DNA from: Gamsiella multidivaricata
Lineage: Eukaryota; Mortierellomycota; Mortierellomycetes; Mortierellales; Mortierellaceae
Reading direction: 5' to 3'
Length of the DNA stretch: 64,000 nucleotides
Assembly: GCF_025024155.1 (NCBI RefSeq)
Contig: NW_026251747.1
Coordinates: 266,416-330,415, forward strand
Shown here: in pieces, positions 46,453 to 60,313 of the stretch
Position numbering within the stretch: the first letter of the stretch is position 1
Layout of the letters: each line of letters begins with the position of its first letter
Position numbers and translations under genes: made by a program
The notes under the pieces: generated by a model
The model's input: only the letters and a program-made list of their open reading frames with translations
The model's database searches: none
What the model was told of the DNA's origin: nothing

Positions 46453-47314
46453 TGCCTTCCTTGTTCGTGGCCCTTCTTTCCTTTCTTCCTCTTCACAACC
46501 ATCGGTGGCGGCTAACGGTCTGAGAGTGGGAAAGAGGGCCACAGAGCAATGGATACATAAAAACAGCTTCGTGCGTGAGTGCATGTCTCAGCTGTTTGCT
46601 GGTTGAAATTAGCATCAACAGGGCTGCCCACCTATTTAATCCAAGCTCGTACGACGCAACCTACTAAATCCAGGTGCACTGACCACTTTGTGGCCAATAA
46701 CGATTTGCTACACCAACTCTCACATCCCCCCCCCTACATTATGCCACTCTTTTCTGGCTCCGTGTACCGTCTGCAGATTACTTGGCTCTTTATACATTCA
46801 CACATTTAGCACATACATTCCCTCTCCGTCCTTCCTGGCTCCCCTTTATTACGCTACTCTAAACAGGCAGCTACTACACCTTGTCCTCCTTTCCTTTTTT
46901 TTTTTTTTTTTCTCTTCCATTGCAACTCATACACACCAACTCCTTCTCGTTCTGCGAAATGCATTGCGCATCCCTCTGACTGTTGTGTGTGAATGTCCCG
47001 CTCGACCATTACTAACCCTCAGAACACACCTAAGTCCATGAACTTGGCCCATATTGGCATCTGTCACTAACCATAGTCTCTTCTCCCTTCCTTTTTTCTT
47101 GTGTGTGTACTGACTGTCCTAACCTGCCTGTTTGTGTTATGAATGGGGTATCGTGTCTCTTGCATACGTGAATGTGTTTTCTGTCGCCACCAATTTTCGC
47201 CTTGCAACACTCAGGAACCACAACTTCGACCTCGCCCAACTTTCGACTAGCACTCTCCCCGCCGTCGTCTCTTGCTCCTCCGCTTGAACACTTACAGCTC
47301 CATACCACATCGCC

Positions 47315-50300
47315 ATGTCTATTCGACTTGTCTCGAGTGCCAAGAGCTTGCGCGAGCAGTTCAAGGGCCCAGCCAGCAGTGGCAGTACCAGCAACAACAT
47401 CATGACCTCCAGTGGCATCAGCGTCTATACAGCGTCCAGCAGCATCTCGCGAGCCAAGACGCTTGAGCCATCAGCTATCACATCCCTCTCGCGCCAGGGT
47501 AGTCTTTTGCGCTCCACAAGCAATGGTAACCTTCGTCGGTCCAAGAGCACCCAAAAGAAGGGTCTCATTTCCAAGGTCTTTGCAGATGAAGCCGCAGACC
47601 CTCATGACGCCTTGCCAGATCTATCAATGGAGATGACATTGCTGATTGTGAAGCGCTGTGTGAAGGAAATTCGTGAACGAGGCAAGTTTCGCGTTCCAGT
47701 ACATCGTGGAAACGCTGAAAGTTCAGGTCAAGACATGTATGCTAATTATGAATTCTCTGGTCCGCACATTAGGACTGACAACAAAGGGAATCCTTCGTCA
47801 GGTTCAGATGGCACAGAGCCAAAGGGTCATCATCGACACGATACGCATGATCCTGGACGATGATGCCTCTACTGAACTCTCGCCCCTGCATCAAATCGAT
47901 ATCCACCTGGTCGCCCATGCTATGAAGTGGGCCATCCGGTACTCGGAGGAGATTCTCGTCGCCTACGAAGACTATCAAGCGTTGTATATTGAACAAGGTA
48001 CACTACGCGAACAAACTATCTGCATCTACATGTCTAAAGAAAGCACAGTGTCCTGACGCCCGATGTTTGTCATCTTTGTAATAGACCGGAACTTCACAAG
48101 ATTCGCTCGCGACCTGCCACCCACCAACCGCGCGATCCTCCTGGATCTATTTTCCCTCTGTGCTGATGTCACATTGTTAGCTCATCTTAACAACATGACC
48201 CTTGTTGCAGTCGCCAAGGCAATCTCGCTCAGCATCATGGCCGGACCGGAACGTGAGTTCAGTACATTTGACGCCTCGCTCCAGCAACGTAACCTCTGGG
48301 GGGCCGCTTGCGAGGATCTCCTGCGCGCCTTTCTTCGCATTAAGACTACACACGACCTAGCCAAGATCGATCAGGAAGAAGAAGTTGACGAGAACAGATA
48401 CATCTGCAACGAAACCCGTGTGCTCAAGAGTGCTCGTCAGCGTACCAACGAGAGTGGACGGAGCCCCCACAACATTAACCTGCCATCGGGCCTCGACATC
48501 TCTGTCCCCTCCAGCGCTGGCTCAAGTCTTCCGGGCTCTGCGGGCTGGGGCACGTCCCCTGGCCCCATGAGTGCTGCCTCTCATTACCCTGGCGCCAATG
48601 GATACTTTGACCTTCCGCGATCGGGGTCACCTCTTTCACAGGCTGATGGAACGTACGGCTCGTCATTGTCACGATCTCAATCTCTGGCCAAGTCTGGCAC
48701 CCTTGTCTCAGGGCGCACCTCGCCTTCGCCATACAATGCGGATGATATCTCCGAGTATGAGGAGCTCATGCAAGATCGATCGCATCTCCAAAAACTCCGC
48801 CAAGACCGCAACAACTTCCTGAGGCCGGCAGAAAGTCTTCGTCGGCGCTCTTCTGTCGCCGATATGGAAAGCCTTTACATGCTGCCATTGGATGCCGCAG
48901 CTCCCCCCGACGGCTACGAATCTGACCCAGAAGTGTCCCATCCTCATGAGGATGAAGATTCCCACGATTTATTAATCCCAGATTTCGCAGACGGTCTCGG
49001 TTGGGACTTCAGCAAGAACGTTGCCATGAACTCAACCGAAATGCCATCCCTGGCCAGCTTCCAGGCGGAGCTAGAAACAGACGACAAGCATGGCATGAAT
49101 CGCTCAAACAGCGCTAGTAGCGACGCAAGTGGTCTTGAGCCCAATGGGCCTGCCCCCTCAGACTCTCCCCGTAACATCCGCGAATTGTCAAAGCAGCAGC
49201 TTACCTCGCTGCGTCTCCGCCAACTCCAAGAGAAGCATCAAGCCAAGTCGTCTTCATCCCTTTCCGCTCCATGGCAGCAGGACCTGTCAGCGCGCAATTT
49301 CCCTCCCCCACCCATCTCGCCACCACCGAGCGCCATTACCCGTACTATCACCCCGCTCCGAGTTCGCGCTAGCCCTGCAATCTACCATCACCCTCCGAGA
49401 ACTTCTCCTTCATTTAGGCCTCATCACTCAAAGCGCAACTCCGCCTCTCGTCGATCAATCTCTATCAACCCCGCTACCCTGAATGGACGCGCTCATATGT
49501 GGTCTGATTCGCTGCAAGCTGATCTCTTGGCCCAAGAGCTCGCACTTCAGGCAGAGAGGGACCTCGTAATCGAAGGCATTCACATGCAACTGCTTGAGGT
49601 CAGGAATGCAGATCACCAGGAGCCTTCTCGCGCCAGCTCCGTGTTCTCTCTCCAGTTGTCTCCTCAGGATTTAGAACGACCAGCCCCCGTATCCTTTCCT
49701 AAGGCTGATCGGCCACGGACCATGTACAACATCGTTGAGTTCCCGTCGTTGTCAGATAAGCTGTCCGTCCCAGAGTTGAAGCCTTCGCTACAGCGACGAC
49801 AGTCCATCGCATCCATAAACGAGCCTGAGGTTAGCGCCAGTAATGCTCCAAAGGCTTTCGAGGTCGTCTCGCGCCCTAAGGATGTTGAGGTCAGCGTGAT
49901 CTTTGCCCCGATCCCCAAGGAGGCTCCATTGTCACCCAAGCCAGGGCTCAAGTCTAAATTCCATGAGAACTTCCCAGAGCGACCAATCTCACCCCCAATA
50001 GGATATACTCATACCCATAACCAGGGAGGGCCCAAGCGTTCACTCACTGGAATCAGCACTAGGAGTGGGGACAGCATCACGTCGCCAACTTCCCCTACAT
50101 CTGCTTCTCGTCCAAGCAGACCTCATACAGCACCTACTCAGCAGAATGTCACTTTCTCTGCAACATCTACAACGTCCTCTCAGCCCTCTACTGGCGATGG
50201 CAGGCCAAAGACTGGTTTCATTCGAGCGCTTTCTTTCAAGCTGCGATCCAAGCAGAGCGACGACCAGTTAAAACCCGTGCGAATCAACAACCAAGCTGTC

Positions 50301-52177
50301 GGCACTATCACTACGGCCCCAGCTGTGTCATTTGAACCTCCTCGTCTGGAACTTAGCTTCATGGGAGATTCTCTGACCTCGACTGAGCTGGGCCCTGATG
50401 ATGTTCCTGAGGAACATCTCCCACCAACCTCAGCCCCTGCACTGATGCATCAGGGAGCAAACGGAGCAGATGTATTGGAGAGCTGGAGACGCCAGGCGCT
50501 AGCATCTCTCCCTATCAATATCAACAACGGCACGGCTGGATTAGCTCAGCAGGACCTTCGACCCAATGGATTGACTCTCATGCGTCGTGCATCGGAGGCG
50601 ATGATTAAGTCGAGTGATAGTTTAAATAGGTCACAGTTTCAACAGCTCAAGAAGGAGGCCTCTCCTCCCATTGGTCCTCTGCAGACGACCGCAGCTAGCA
50701 AGAAGAACGGTATGTTGACCACAAAATCTACAGCGATCACCTACTAGTGCTGAAAATAGGGCTCCTTGCTAATGATTCTTACTCTGCTACAGATGCTAGT
50801 GGCTCTACGACGGAGGAACCCATAGGTCGATCTACATCACGGCAACAAAAGCAACAGGAAGCATTGCCACGCATTGTTTCCGTTGTGAACAACGCCGTGT
50901 CTACTCAAGAGACACCATTGTCACCATCATCAGAGTCAAGCATCCCCAAGAAGACCGCTGCGGCTGAGAAAGAATATCATTTCTCGACCGCAACTCTCCT
51001 GAAGGATGGTAAGCTCTACTACCAGGTGCAATGGGACCAGTTTTCGGAACTAGGGTTCAAATCTGATTTCTTCGCTGAACCGGAGCAGTTCAAGTCCGGA
51101 ATTCATTCAATTGGAAAGTCCCCGGTGGATCCTCGGAAGCAGAGCTCGATCGCAGCGGCAGCAACGGGGCCAGAGGTGACTCGACCCCAAGGCGAACAGA
51201 CAACGAAAGTCAACTCGCGCAACGCCTCCGTGGATCTTCGGGGACAGCTAGGTCAAGCGACAAGGAACACGACCACTCAGGAACAAGGACCGAGCCCAGC
51301 GCAGAGAGCAGCAGCTATGCAGGTCGCGAGGGAGAGTTTTATGGCCCTGGCCAACGATCCCAAGGCAATGGAGGCACTCAAGAGCAGACCAGGACAACCG
51401 ACGGTCATCAGCAGCGGCTCGTTTGCCAAGGGATCGACTCACCCCCAGTTGGATTCTCACATTTGCCCTCCAGTGATCACAAGCAAGCTAAATATGACAT
51501 CACGACAACAACAACAGCCTTACCCGAGCCCGGATCCCAGCCCGAGCGGCAGTCTCAAGTCGGCTCGGTCAATCGAATTGCTCTCGGGGGATGGCGAAGG
51601 ACGCGACAGTGCTCAGAAGAATATGTACAACAGATCTTCACCAGTCTCATCTCCGGGCGGGGAAGCTCCTTTGTCGGGCTTCAGTATCGCGAAGCAGCCT
51701 GGATCAGTTGCTGTTGGTGGTGGTGGACATGGCTTGTTTTCATCCTCATCGCCAGCCCCTCGTCTCGATAAGCCTGTAGTCTCGGGATCCTCGACCTTCG
51801 AGATCAAGAGCGGAAGTCGATTATTTGGAAAGAAGAATAAGTCGATGAAGAAGAGTGCCCAGACTCTGCCAAGCAATACCAATGGTGGACGCAAACGAAG
51901 GTTGTTGCCCTATGGCGTGAAGCGGCAAGATGTGATGACCAGAACGGTGGAGTCGATGGACGAGATATTCCCTTGGATGTGCATCGAGCACATGGCCGGA
52001 CAGGACAGTGGATGGGTCATGCTGGAGCCCGTTCAGGATGGCGCGGTTGGATGGGTCATCATTGACAAGTTGGAGGAGGAGGAGTCCCAGATTGGGTTGC
52101 AGCAACAAAAGCAACAGCAGCCGGAGCAGCAGAGACCGTTCGAGCCCAAGACCGCGATGCAGGCGCAGGTCGCCTAG
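47315..52177 (+). CDS. RhoGAP-domain protein with long disordered C-terminus
   Basis: Four exons: 47315..47681, 47773..47997, 48085..50709 and 50793..52177, giving 1533 aa. Intron 1 is GC-AG (CGAG|GCAAGT ... ACATTAG) and correctly joins RERG to LTTKGILRQ; introns 2 and 3 are GT-AG. The RhoGAP domain spans ~100-265: MTLLIVKRCVKEIRERG, the arginine-finger motif KGILR (Arg131), IDIHLVAHAMKWAIR, LPPTNRAILLDLFSLC and NNMTLVAVAKAISLSIM. The finger Arg and the Asn of the NxMT motif are kept, so GTPase activation of a Rho-type protein is likely. Residues ~300-1500 are Ser/Pro-rich with repeated RSGSPLS-like and RRSS motifs, probable phosphorylation sites; a conserved-looking tail at ~1440-1500 (GWVMLEPVQDGAVGWVIIDK) is unassigned. 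Rho signalling in fungi controls actin, polarity and wall synthesis. The long CT-rich leader precedes the chosen first ATG. Confidence 0.85.
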
Positions 52178-52645
52178 GGGCCTTTTTTTTATTTCTTCTT
52201 TCTTCTCTTCACTTTTGATTTATTATTGCCAAAATAGCTGCATACTATTTTATCGTTTTTAAAACTGTCATGACTTTTATCCCGATCCATTCTTTCATCA
52301 TTGTTGTAGACTACATCTCATGCACGAAACCTTCCCAAAGGGGTACGCTGTGCCCCTTCGCTCCTCATCATAAAAAGCATATGAACCCATACCTGTTGCC
52401 ACGCAAGGTGAAGATATATTTCAAAGCACTTTAATGACTTCATATTGCATTGACATTTCTGTATGTTATTACAATTGTGGTGCGTTTGCAATGAACTATG
52501 AACGTGGGAATAAAAGGAAAAAAATGTTCTACTAGTGTATGGGCTATACGAGGGGGGAAGGGGTATTTGGTGCGTATGGATAAACGCGTGTTAAGACGAA
52601 AAAAGAAAAAGAAATGGGCGAAGTAATAAAGCCGCCGTGTTTGGT
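52178..52645. other. Convergent 3' regions of RhoGAP and ATPase genes
   Basis: No gene. AT-rich sequence of 468 bp between two stop codons facing each other, with T-rich and A-rich stretches suited to polyadenylation of both transcripts. Confidence 0.5.
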
Positions 52646-55600
52646 TTACCAGGCGAGCTTGCCAAAAATGCTCCTGGGGAAGGCGCGGAGCATCGCCTTG
52701 CGCATCTCGTCCAATAACAAGACGGCGAAGGCGCAAGGGATGGGGAGCAACCAGTACTTGATGGGCACGGGGTTGGTCAACATGACCTCGTTGATGGCGG
52801 GAACCTCCGTAACAAGGATGGCGACAGCCAACGAGCAGAACATGCCCAAGAACAACCACAAGTTGCGACGCTTCTCGCGAATGGGATCAGCCTGGAGGAT
52901 CGACATGCGACGGTTTCGGATTGAGAGGACATTGCCCCATTGCATGATCACCAGGGCAATGAAGGTAACGCACTGACCGGTGTTGACATAATAGTTGTTA
53001 AATTCGCTTGGGGTAATGCCTGGGTGCAATTTCGAGTAGTCGATTTCTCCAAAGGTGAGAACGAGATCCTTGAATGCAAGGCCAGTGTACTCCTTCAAGT
53101 ACGTGTAGAACAACATGTTGCTGAAGAAGGTCATGACGCTGCCGATGAAGATATAGGACTGAAGATAGATCTTTGAGGTGATCAAATGCTCCTTCTTCGC
53201 GTTACGAGGGGGCTGGGACAAGAGATCGAACTCTTCCTGCTCCATGACGAGGGCAGTGCAAGGGAAGCCATCGGTGAAGCAGCAGATGACGATCATCAAG
53301 AACGAGGACAGCGACAGGGGCGTCCCAAGGAATGTATTGATCAGCACAGGCCAGATCTCGGACCAGGAACCAGCGGGCAGCAAGTAACCAATGACCTTTT
53401 GCAAGTTCTGGAAGACAATGCGACCAAGACGCATAGCAATAGGGATCGAGTCGAAACCACCGAGCAAGATCAAGTCTGCAGCCTCGATGGCAACGTCTGA
53501 TCCAGAGACAACAGCAATGCCGACATCGGCAGCCTTCAGAGCGGGAGCATCGTTGACACCATCACCGGTCACTGCAACGACACCATCGCGCTGCTGGAAC
53601 TCGGACACGATCTTCAGTTTCTGCTCGGGTGAGGTACGGGCAAAGACGATCTCTTCATAGGCGCAAACCAAGTCCCACTCTCCGGGGCTCATCCTTGAAA
53701 GGTCAGACCCGGTCAGGACCAACGAACTGCCCTCACGAAAGCGGGGACGGCCGATCTCGTATTCACCAAGATCGTCGAAGGATCCCTTAGAATCAAGCTT
53801 GTTGCCCTTGCGGGTGGGATCGACAATGTCCTCGTAGGTATCAGGCTCGCGGTTCGAACTGAACAGTCCAATCTGCTTTGCAATGGCGGCAGCAGTCAAA
53901 CCGAAGTCACCAGTGACCATGAAGAAGCGCGCCCCGGCGCTACGGCAGGCAGCAATGGTGTCTTTGATCTCAGGACGAGGCGGATCCATGATACCGACAA
54001 GGCCAATGATGCACAATTCTTGAAGGCCCTGGCGTATCAACTCCTCCTGAAAACCACTGTTGTTGGATGTCTCCCTTGCAGAACCAGCAAAGTAAGGGTT
54101 GAAGCGGCCCTTGCAGAGCATCAAGACGCGCTGACCACGACGAGACCACGATTGCTGAATGCGAGAAAGCTCGTCGATCCATGCGGTAGTGAGGGACTCA
54201 GACGAGTTGGAGGTGCCTGACAAGAACGAAGTGCAGTAGGGCAAGAGAACATCGGGAGCACCCTTGACAAAGACGAGCTGGAATTCCTTCTCGTTGGCGG
54301 TCTTGACGGAGCTGATAATGTCAGGACCAAAGAGGGTCTTGATTACCTGGGGCTGTTGGGCAGAACCCTGGTAGACAGCCATCATCCACTTATTGCGAGA
54401 GTTGAAGGGGATTTCATGGGTACGCTCAAAGCAGGGAGCAAGGACATCCGTGTTCGCAACTTGGGCTGAGAACCGCAAGAGGGCACTGTCCGTAGCATCG
54501 CCGTATACAGTTCGCTCAGGGACGGGCAGGTTCATGACCTCCTGATCAAACTTGGCGTTGTTGCAGAGAAGAGTGGCTAACTGGAGCTGGCGGAGGGCCA
54601 AGGTCTGGGCACTATCACTGAGTTGTACCAAGCTATTTGGCTTGACCTCCTTCTTGAGCCTGGCCTGAGCCTCTTCGGGGGTGGACTCGTGGTCAAGGAA
54701 GGCGATGTTGGTTACAAACATCTTGTTCTCGGTCAAAGTCCCAGTCTTATCGGAGCAGATGACGTTGACACAGCCGAGGGTCTCGACAGTGGTCAGGGCC
54801 TTGGGCAAGATGTTGTTGGCGCGCATCCTGCGGGCGATCATCAACAGCGTCAAGGAGACACAGACGGGCATGCCTAAAATGGAGAGGAGAGAGATCAGCA
54901 ATGATCTTCATTTTTCTCACGTGTTTTCTATGGTCGCTGATGTCACTCCATTTTTTACGCGTTTTCTTCCATCAATTTTTTTTACCTTCAGGAATGAAAG
55001 CGACAACGCAGCCCATCAAAGTGACGAGGAGGACGGGAACGGGCAGGAAATCGGGATACAAACGGTGAATCCAGGAAGCCCAGACAGCGAGAATCAAGAT
55101 GGCAAGGAGAACCGTCATGCAAACGATGATGCGGACAAAGCGGGTGATCTCCTGGTGGATGATTGTCGTCTTCTCCTTGCGACCAGAGGTGAGTTTGTTG
55201 ATACGACCCATCAGAGTATCGTTGCCTTTCAAGACAACAACACCGACACAAGAGCCCTGGACAACGTGAGTACCCATAAAGGCAATGTTTTTGGACTCTA
55301 GGAAATTGTCGTCGGTCGCACTGGTGGAGGCCTCGATAGCCTCGCTCTCTCCGGTCAAGACTGCACGGTCAAAGCGAGTGTCGTTCGAGGCCTGGACAAG
55401 GCGCATGTCAGCTGGGACCTTGTTTCCAAGCGAGAGATGAACACGGTCGCCGATGACAAGCTCGGCAGCGGGGATCTTGATCAGTTGGCCATTGCGGAAG
55501 ACCATGCAGTCGGCAGGGATCATATCCATGATCGAGGACATGACACGCGCAGTGGAGAAGTCTTGAAAAGCAGAGAAAGAGGCTTGAAGGAAAATGACGA

Positions 55601-56206
55601 AAATCTGTGGCAAGCAATGCAAGAGAGAAGGACCCCAAGTCAGCTATCTCCAAAGTAAAACACAAGTGTAATTGATGCAAGCGCAAGAGAGATACTTACA
55701 ACTAGAATAGCAAGAGCTAAGTTGGTGGGGTTGGGAGGATTGGACAGAGGAGGCTGCCAGCAGACAAAGAAGGTGATGACACCAACCCAAAGCACCAAAC
55801 AGAAGCCTCCAAAGAGATAACCGAGAACCTTCTTTACATAGCTGGGCTTGCGGGTATCGAGGGTATTGGGACCGTTGGTGCGAAGGCGCCGCTCGGCCTC
55901 GGCCTGCTCGAGGCCTAGGGCCTCGTCCGAGTTGAAGCGAAGGGCGATCTCGGTGGGCGTCAGCTTGTGGAAATCAACGGTCGCAAAGAAGTCAGTCTCG
56001 GCGTTGAGGCCTTCATCACTCTTTCCCTTGTCTTTACCCTTGCCCTTGGTGGCCTTGAAGTCGCCGGTCTTGTTGGAGCGCTGGGTCTCGGTAACGTGGA
56101 TGGAAAGGGTTCGAAATTCGATGGGCACGGCATTGCCTTGGGCTCGCTCCATGGTCTGGGTGCGGACAAGAGCAGGTGACTTTTTGGTTTCTTTATCGTC
56201 GGACAT
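52646..56206 (-). CDS. P-type cation-transporting ATPase, P2C (Na,K/H,K)-like
   Basis: Three exons: 56206..55700, 55604..54986 and 54873..52646, giving 1117 aa with matching phases. Motifs in order: an N-terminal Lys-rich region; TPTEIALRFNSDEALGLEQA (cation ATPase N domain); M1-M2; TGES at 253-256 (dephosphorylation loop); IPEGMPV in M4; CSDKTGTLTENK with phospho-Asp417; YGDATDSALLRFS; KGAPD near 580; TGDGVNDAPAL near 810; then M5-M10 with CFTDGFPCTALVMEQEEFDL, whose Asp aligns with an ion-site Asp of Na,K-ATPases. The nucleotide-binding loop, DATDSALL and the M6 region resemble subfamily P2C more than Ca2+ (P2A) or ENA (P2D) pumps, so Na+/K+ transport is the best guess. The M4 motif PEGMP differs from the animal PEGLL, so ion specificity is open. 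The product is a plasma or endomembrane pump. Confidence 0.88.
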
Positions 56207-59200
56207 GTTGCAAAATGTGGATGACAAAGGACAGAGTGGTGCGGTAAGGAAGGAAAAAGATAGGTAGGAGATGTCCTCAGATGCCCAGTCGAAGAAAGAG
56301 AGTGTCCAAACTGACGAGCTATAGTGTGGTGAAGAGAAGAAGAAAAATAGAGGGGACGATGGGTGTCTATTTATTAGAAAATGAGAAAGGGTAGTGAAAA
56401 GTTGGCGGAGCAAGACCCAAAGGGCCAGTTTGAACCATATGTTGGCGGTTGGTTGGACAAGGACAGCCCAGGTTGTGTCCCACCTTTGCGCGTTTGGCGG
56501 TCACAGAGGGCGTGTTCATCTTTACTAAACTCTCAGTGTTATGATTCCGCTTCAATCGATGAATGCAACTCAGTTGATGAGTTCGAGTTAGAGAGGTCTA
56601 CGTTAGTTTGCAAAGAACTTGATTGAACGAAGGTGCGGGATTTTTTTTTTTTGGACTGAACAGATTATTAGAAAACATAGCATTACAATGCTTTCGAGTT
56701 GTGCTCATGTATGATGCGCCTTTGTGCAACTTATTCTCTTCCTCGTGTTCAACCATATGTACGCCCTGCCACACAATGAGCCGTGCACTAAAGTTCGATA
56801 CTACAACTTTAAACCGGAGGGATTTCTCACTGGAGCAGACTGTGAAAGAAATCTTTACTTCATTGCGCGATTTTTTTCCAGGCCAATGCTCTATCTTTAC
56901 GCCACTACGAAACCCATCGAAGCAGCTAATCCTGTCCCTGGTCTCTTAAACCGATGTGCTGCGCCTAAGTCCTTTTCTTTTTTTTTTTATGAGGCACATG
57001 TGGACAATTTTACTAAATCAAGTGCATGTATGTGGAGAGGAGCTGTCAAAGATGTAAAACATTTCATATTCTTGTGCGAGGCCATGCTAGCCACAGCTTC
57101 AGTAAAGTGTTGATGGCCTCAAAGGTGCGCAGGAGTTTGATTCCTCGGACAAAAAAGGTGGGTCGAACGTGCAAACAGGGGACCGAAGATTGCCGGACTT
57201 CAAACTGGTCGCCCAATCAAAATTGGGTGTATCAATACGTATTCCTTCCATAGATTTGAATTTGCCTACTCTCCTGTAATCAAGGATACTATAGACGTCT
57301 CAAGGGGTCTCTGTGCTTTTTTGTAATTTATTACGGACACATTGGTACATGTAGGATCTATAGATGGAGTCCTTGCATATCGCGTCTTCAGCTTATATTT
57401 CCGGAAATATATACACAGTCTAAACTCCTAAGACTCTAGAACTGAGTCTACAGGTGGCGTGTTCAGTATCTCATTTACATTATGCAAGGTCTGGATGAAA
57501 GGAGCCACTAGTGCCTTGTACCGAGGAAGCGTTTCGTTTGAGTCGCATCAAACAATCGCAAACACGTTTTCTAAAGACTTTCCTTTCATTATATGTCTGC
57601 AGAGTCGCGACGATGTGCATACGAGCAGCGCACTAACACTGTATTTATTTGTGGAATGGTATATAGGTATGTTTGAAAACTAAAATACGATCCTTGCTTA
57701 TGGCGTGCAGCTAAGCGGCGCCATCGCAGATCAGGTTCGCATCGCAGCAACAGCTAACACCCTGCCTTTCTCCGCGGATAGGTGATCACTTTCAACCCAG
57801 TGTATGCTTATCAATAACAGAGGTTCACCGCGCATCATACTATCTGTAGCTTACCAACAATACGTTTTCGCGTATGCTTGTATATTTTATACCGCACCAA
57901 AGTACTGTGACCGGGCAGGCAGAAGTGTTAGATAGTTCCTTTTTCTTCAAAAAAGCTTCAGCGCAAGAATATCCAGGATTATAAGTCAGGCATTGAAAGT
58001 GTTCTACTCGAGCTCGATCATTGAGGGCTGAAAGAATTGTGTCTTTGTTATCCTCGCCTTGTAAACAAGTACGGCCGTCCTGCAGAAAACAGTTACCTGT
58101 TCATTTACTACTGTATGGAGCGTGGAAATCGTCTCTGGCGTATGTACTACCAAGAACTCCTTTTCTCGTCGTTACTCGGTGCAGGTCAACTTCCGTACTC
58201 CCAACACAAACCCTGATGCTGTAGGGCCAAGAAAAAATGCGCATTCTTGAGTTGAACAAAACTGGTTATCGATTGTCGTCCAAGAAAAGAGTACTTTCTC
58301 ATACCGATGCGATATTTTCTCGCTAGCATGGGTATCGTCAGTGATACGTATAAATAAAGGACATCCTCTGCGAAGGTCTCATCCTTAGTTGTTGCTCCTT
58401 CCTATAATCCACTTTACCAACCCACACCATTTGGTCCGCACATTCTCTTTCTCTTTCTTCAGCAGAAGTCATCTCCCACCACTCTCAGAAAATCCTAGGG
58501 ATTCCAATTCTTTCGTCAAAACGCTCTCCACATCTTCAATGAACTTGAAGGGAGTGTCTACGGTGCGTATTTCGCAACGCGCTGTAGTTTATTCCTTCCA
58601 AACATGAAACCCCTGCCTATGCGAACCAGCTCTCTATGTAGCAACTTACGGCACCTCGGACCGAAATAAGTAAAATAAAAAGATCTGGACCCCATCCAAC
58701 GCAATACAAACAAAGCTCTCGCACCACGCTCCGCACGAATCCTCGCAACTCTCTCTATGCATCTATAGTTTTGTCCGTCGCTTGATACCGTTTGTTTTAT
58801 GCATTTCTAGCGTTGTCGCATCTCTTGCTGGCGTTTGCTCGTCAAACAAATATACTTTACGCATAACAACAACCGTCATCTGTTCGCTATAGAAGATTAC
58901 AATGTGCATGTCCCAACGCTCTAAATGCCGTGGGGCATCCCGTATCGCCTCGATCCTTTGCGTCCACGTAGTTCTTGCTGTATCCCCCCTTCTTTCCCCC
59001 CCCCCCAGTTCACTTTTTGCTTCGACTACTCTACACGCATCAATGGGCTTCAAAACACACAATGGCACTTTTCTCACATCTTTTGTACTCTATATTCATA
59101 TTTGTATAATTTAAACGCGACTTAGATGCACACTTGTTGATTTCGTGATATTCGCTTGACTCTATCCCGAAAGCTGTAAAGTTCGGCTGCTGTCCTTTTC

Positions 59201-60313
59201 ATAACCTCAACTCGGTCCCTGTTCATGCATATTTGCGGTATAGGAAGCACGTTTATCGCTCTTCTGTCCAGCGCGACAGTATTCTCTGTTTTTGTTTGTT
59301 CTACTTGCAGAAAAAAAAATCCCTCAAAGGCATGGCTGGCAACTGTTATTCAGGGGCCCATGGACCGCTGCTATACACGCTCAATTCCTCCGATGACGGA
59401 CGCGTTATTTTTGCTGTCCCTCCACCTCATTGTTTGCGTTCAAACCTAATATGCTGGTATTGTGAAGCATAAATCCCATAAGCACTAAGCGCGCCAGAAA
59501 ATTTTCTGGTGAGCGATTTTTCGCTATCTACGCCCAGCATAGAATAAAATCCCTCTTTTTTTTCGAAGACTGAGAATCATCTGGAGTGCAAAAAATATCC
59601 CTCACTCTTTTCTGTATCAGTTCAAACCGCATATCGTCAGATTGGGCTATCGCTTCTGTCCCTTTTCGTTTTCATAGTGTGTAAGGCAAGTGTAATCTAC
59701 TTCGCCTTTGGTGGTCCTCTTTGGCTCTCGGTTTGTAATTGGCTGTGGTATTGCATTTAGAAGGGGTTGGGTCCATTTTATTGGAAGTGTTCACAAAACA
59801 CGGAGCTTTTCGGTTCAGACCAAAGTCCACATAACCCATCGATCGCCCGTCTCTATCCGCTTTTTTTTTTTTTTTTGTCAATCCTCGCTTTTTTTCCTCC
59901 TTGTCATATATTGTGAATCAATGAAACCCTCCATTCGCTCTCTTTTTAGGATCTGAACACTTGAACCATCGTAGAACAACACGAACTCGCTGCCGTCTTC
60001 GTCAAGGTTTCAGGAACGACCAACCCTCACTCCTAAGAACCATTCATTATAACTATGGACATGGGAATAGATGCATCCTGCCATCACAAGCCTCAACGTG
60101 GATCGGAAAGCGATGCATTGCAATGAACACATCCACCATCACTTCTTATTGCTCATTCATCAGCAAGATCCTAGCTAATTTTTATTTTTATTTTTTTGCT
60201 GTGCTGCAATCGGCTTGGAATTTTTCACTGCACGCATCGGACTTTTTCTACGCGAGGAATCTTCTACAGGCATATCTTGCATTCAACTGACGAAGAACTG
60301 CAGCATCAAGCAA
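56207..60313. other. 4.1-kb gene-poor region
   Basis: The first ~200 bp is the purine-rich 5' flank of the ATPase gene (pyrimidine-rich in its direction). The rest shows only short frames on both strands without motifs. T-runs occur near 56641-56652 and 59860-59876, and a C-run near 58998-59008. Confidence 0.5.

Larger units (their letters stand above)
41622..47314. other. 5.7-kb gene-poor region
   Basis: No convincing gene apart from the weak ORF at 44641-44895. It contains an AT dinucleotide tract at ~42641-42664, a T-run at ~45404-45420, a GCA repeat at 46433-46452 and long pyrimidine-rich stretches from ~45300 to 47290, the last probably the promoter and leader of the RhoGAP gene. Confidence 0.5.
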
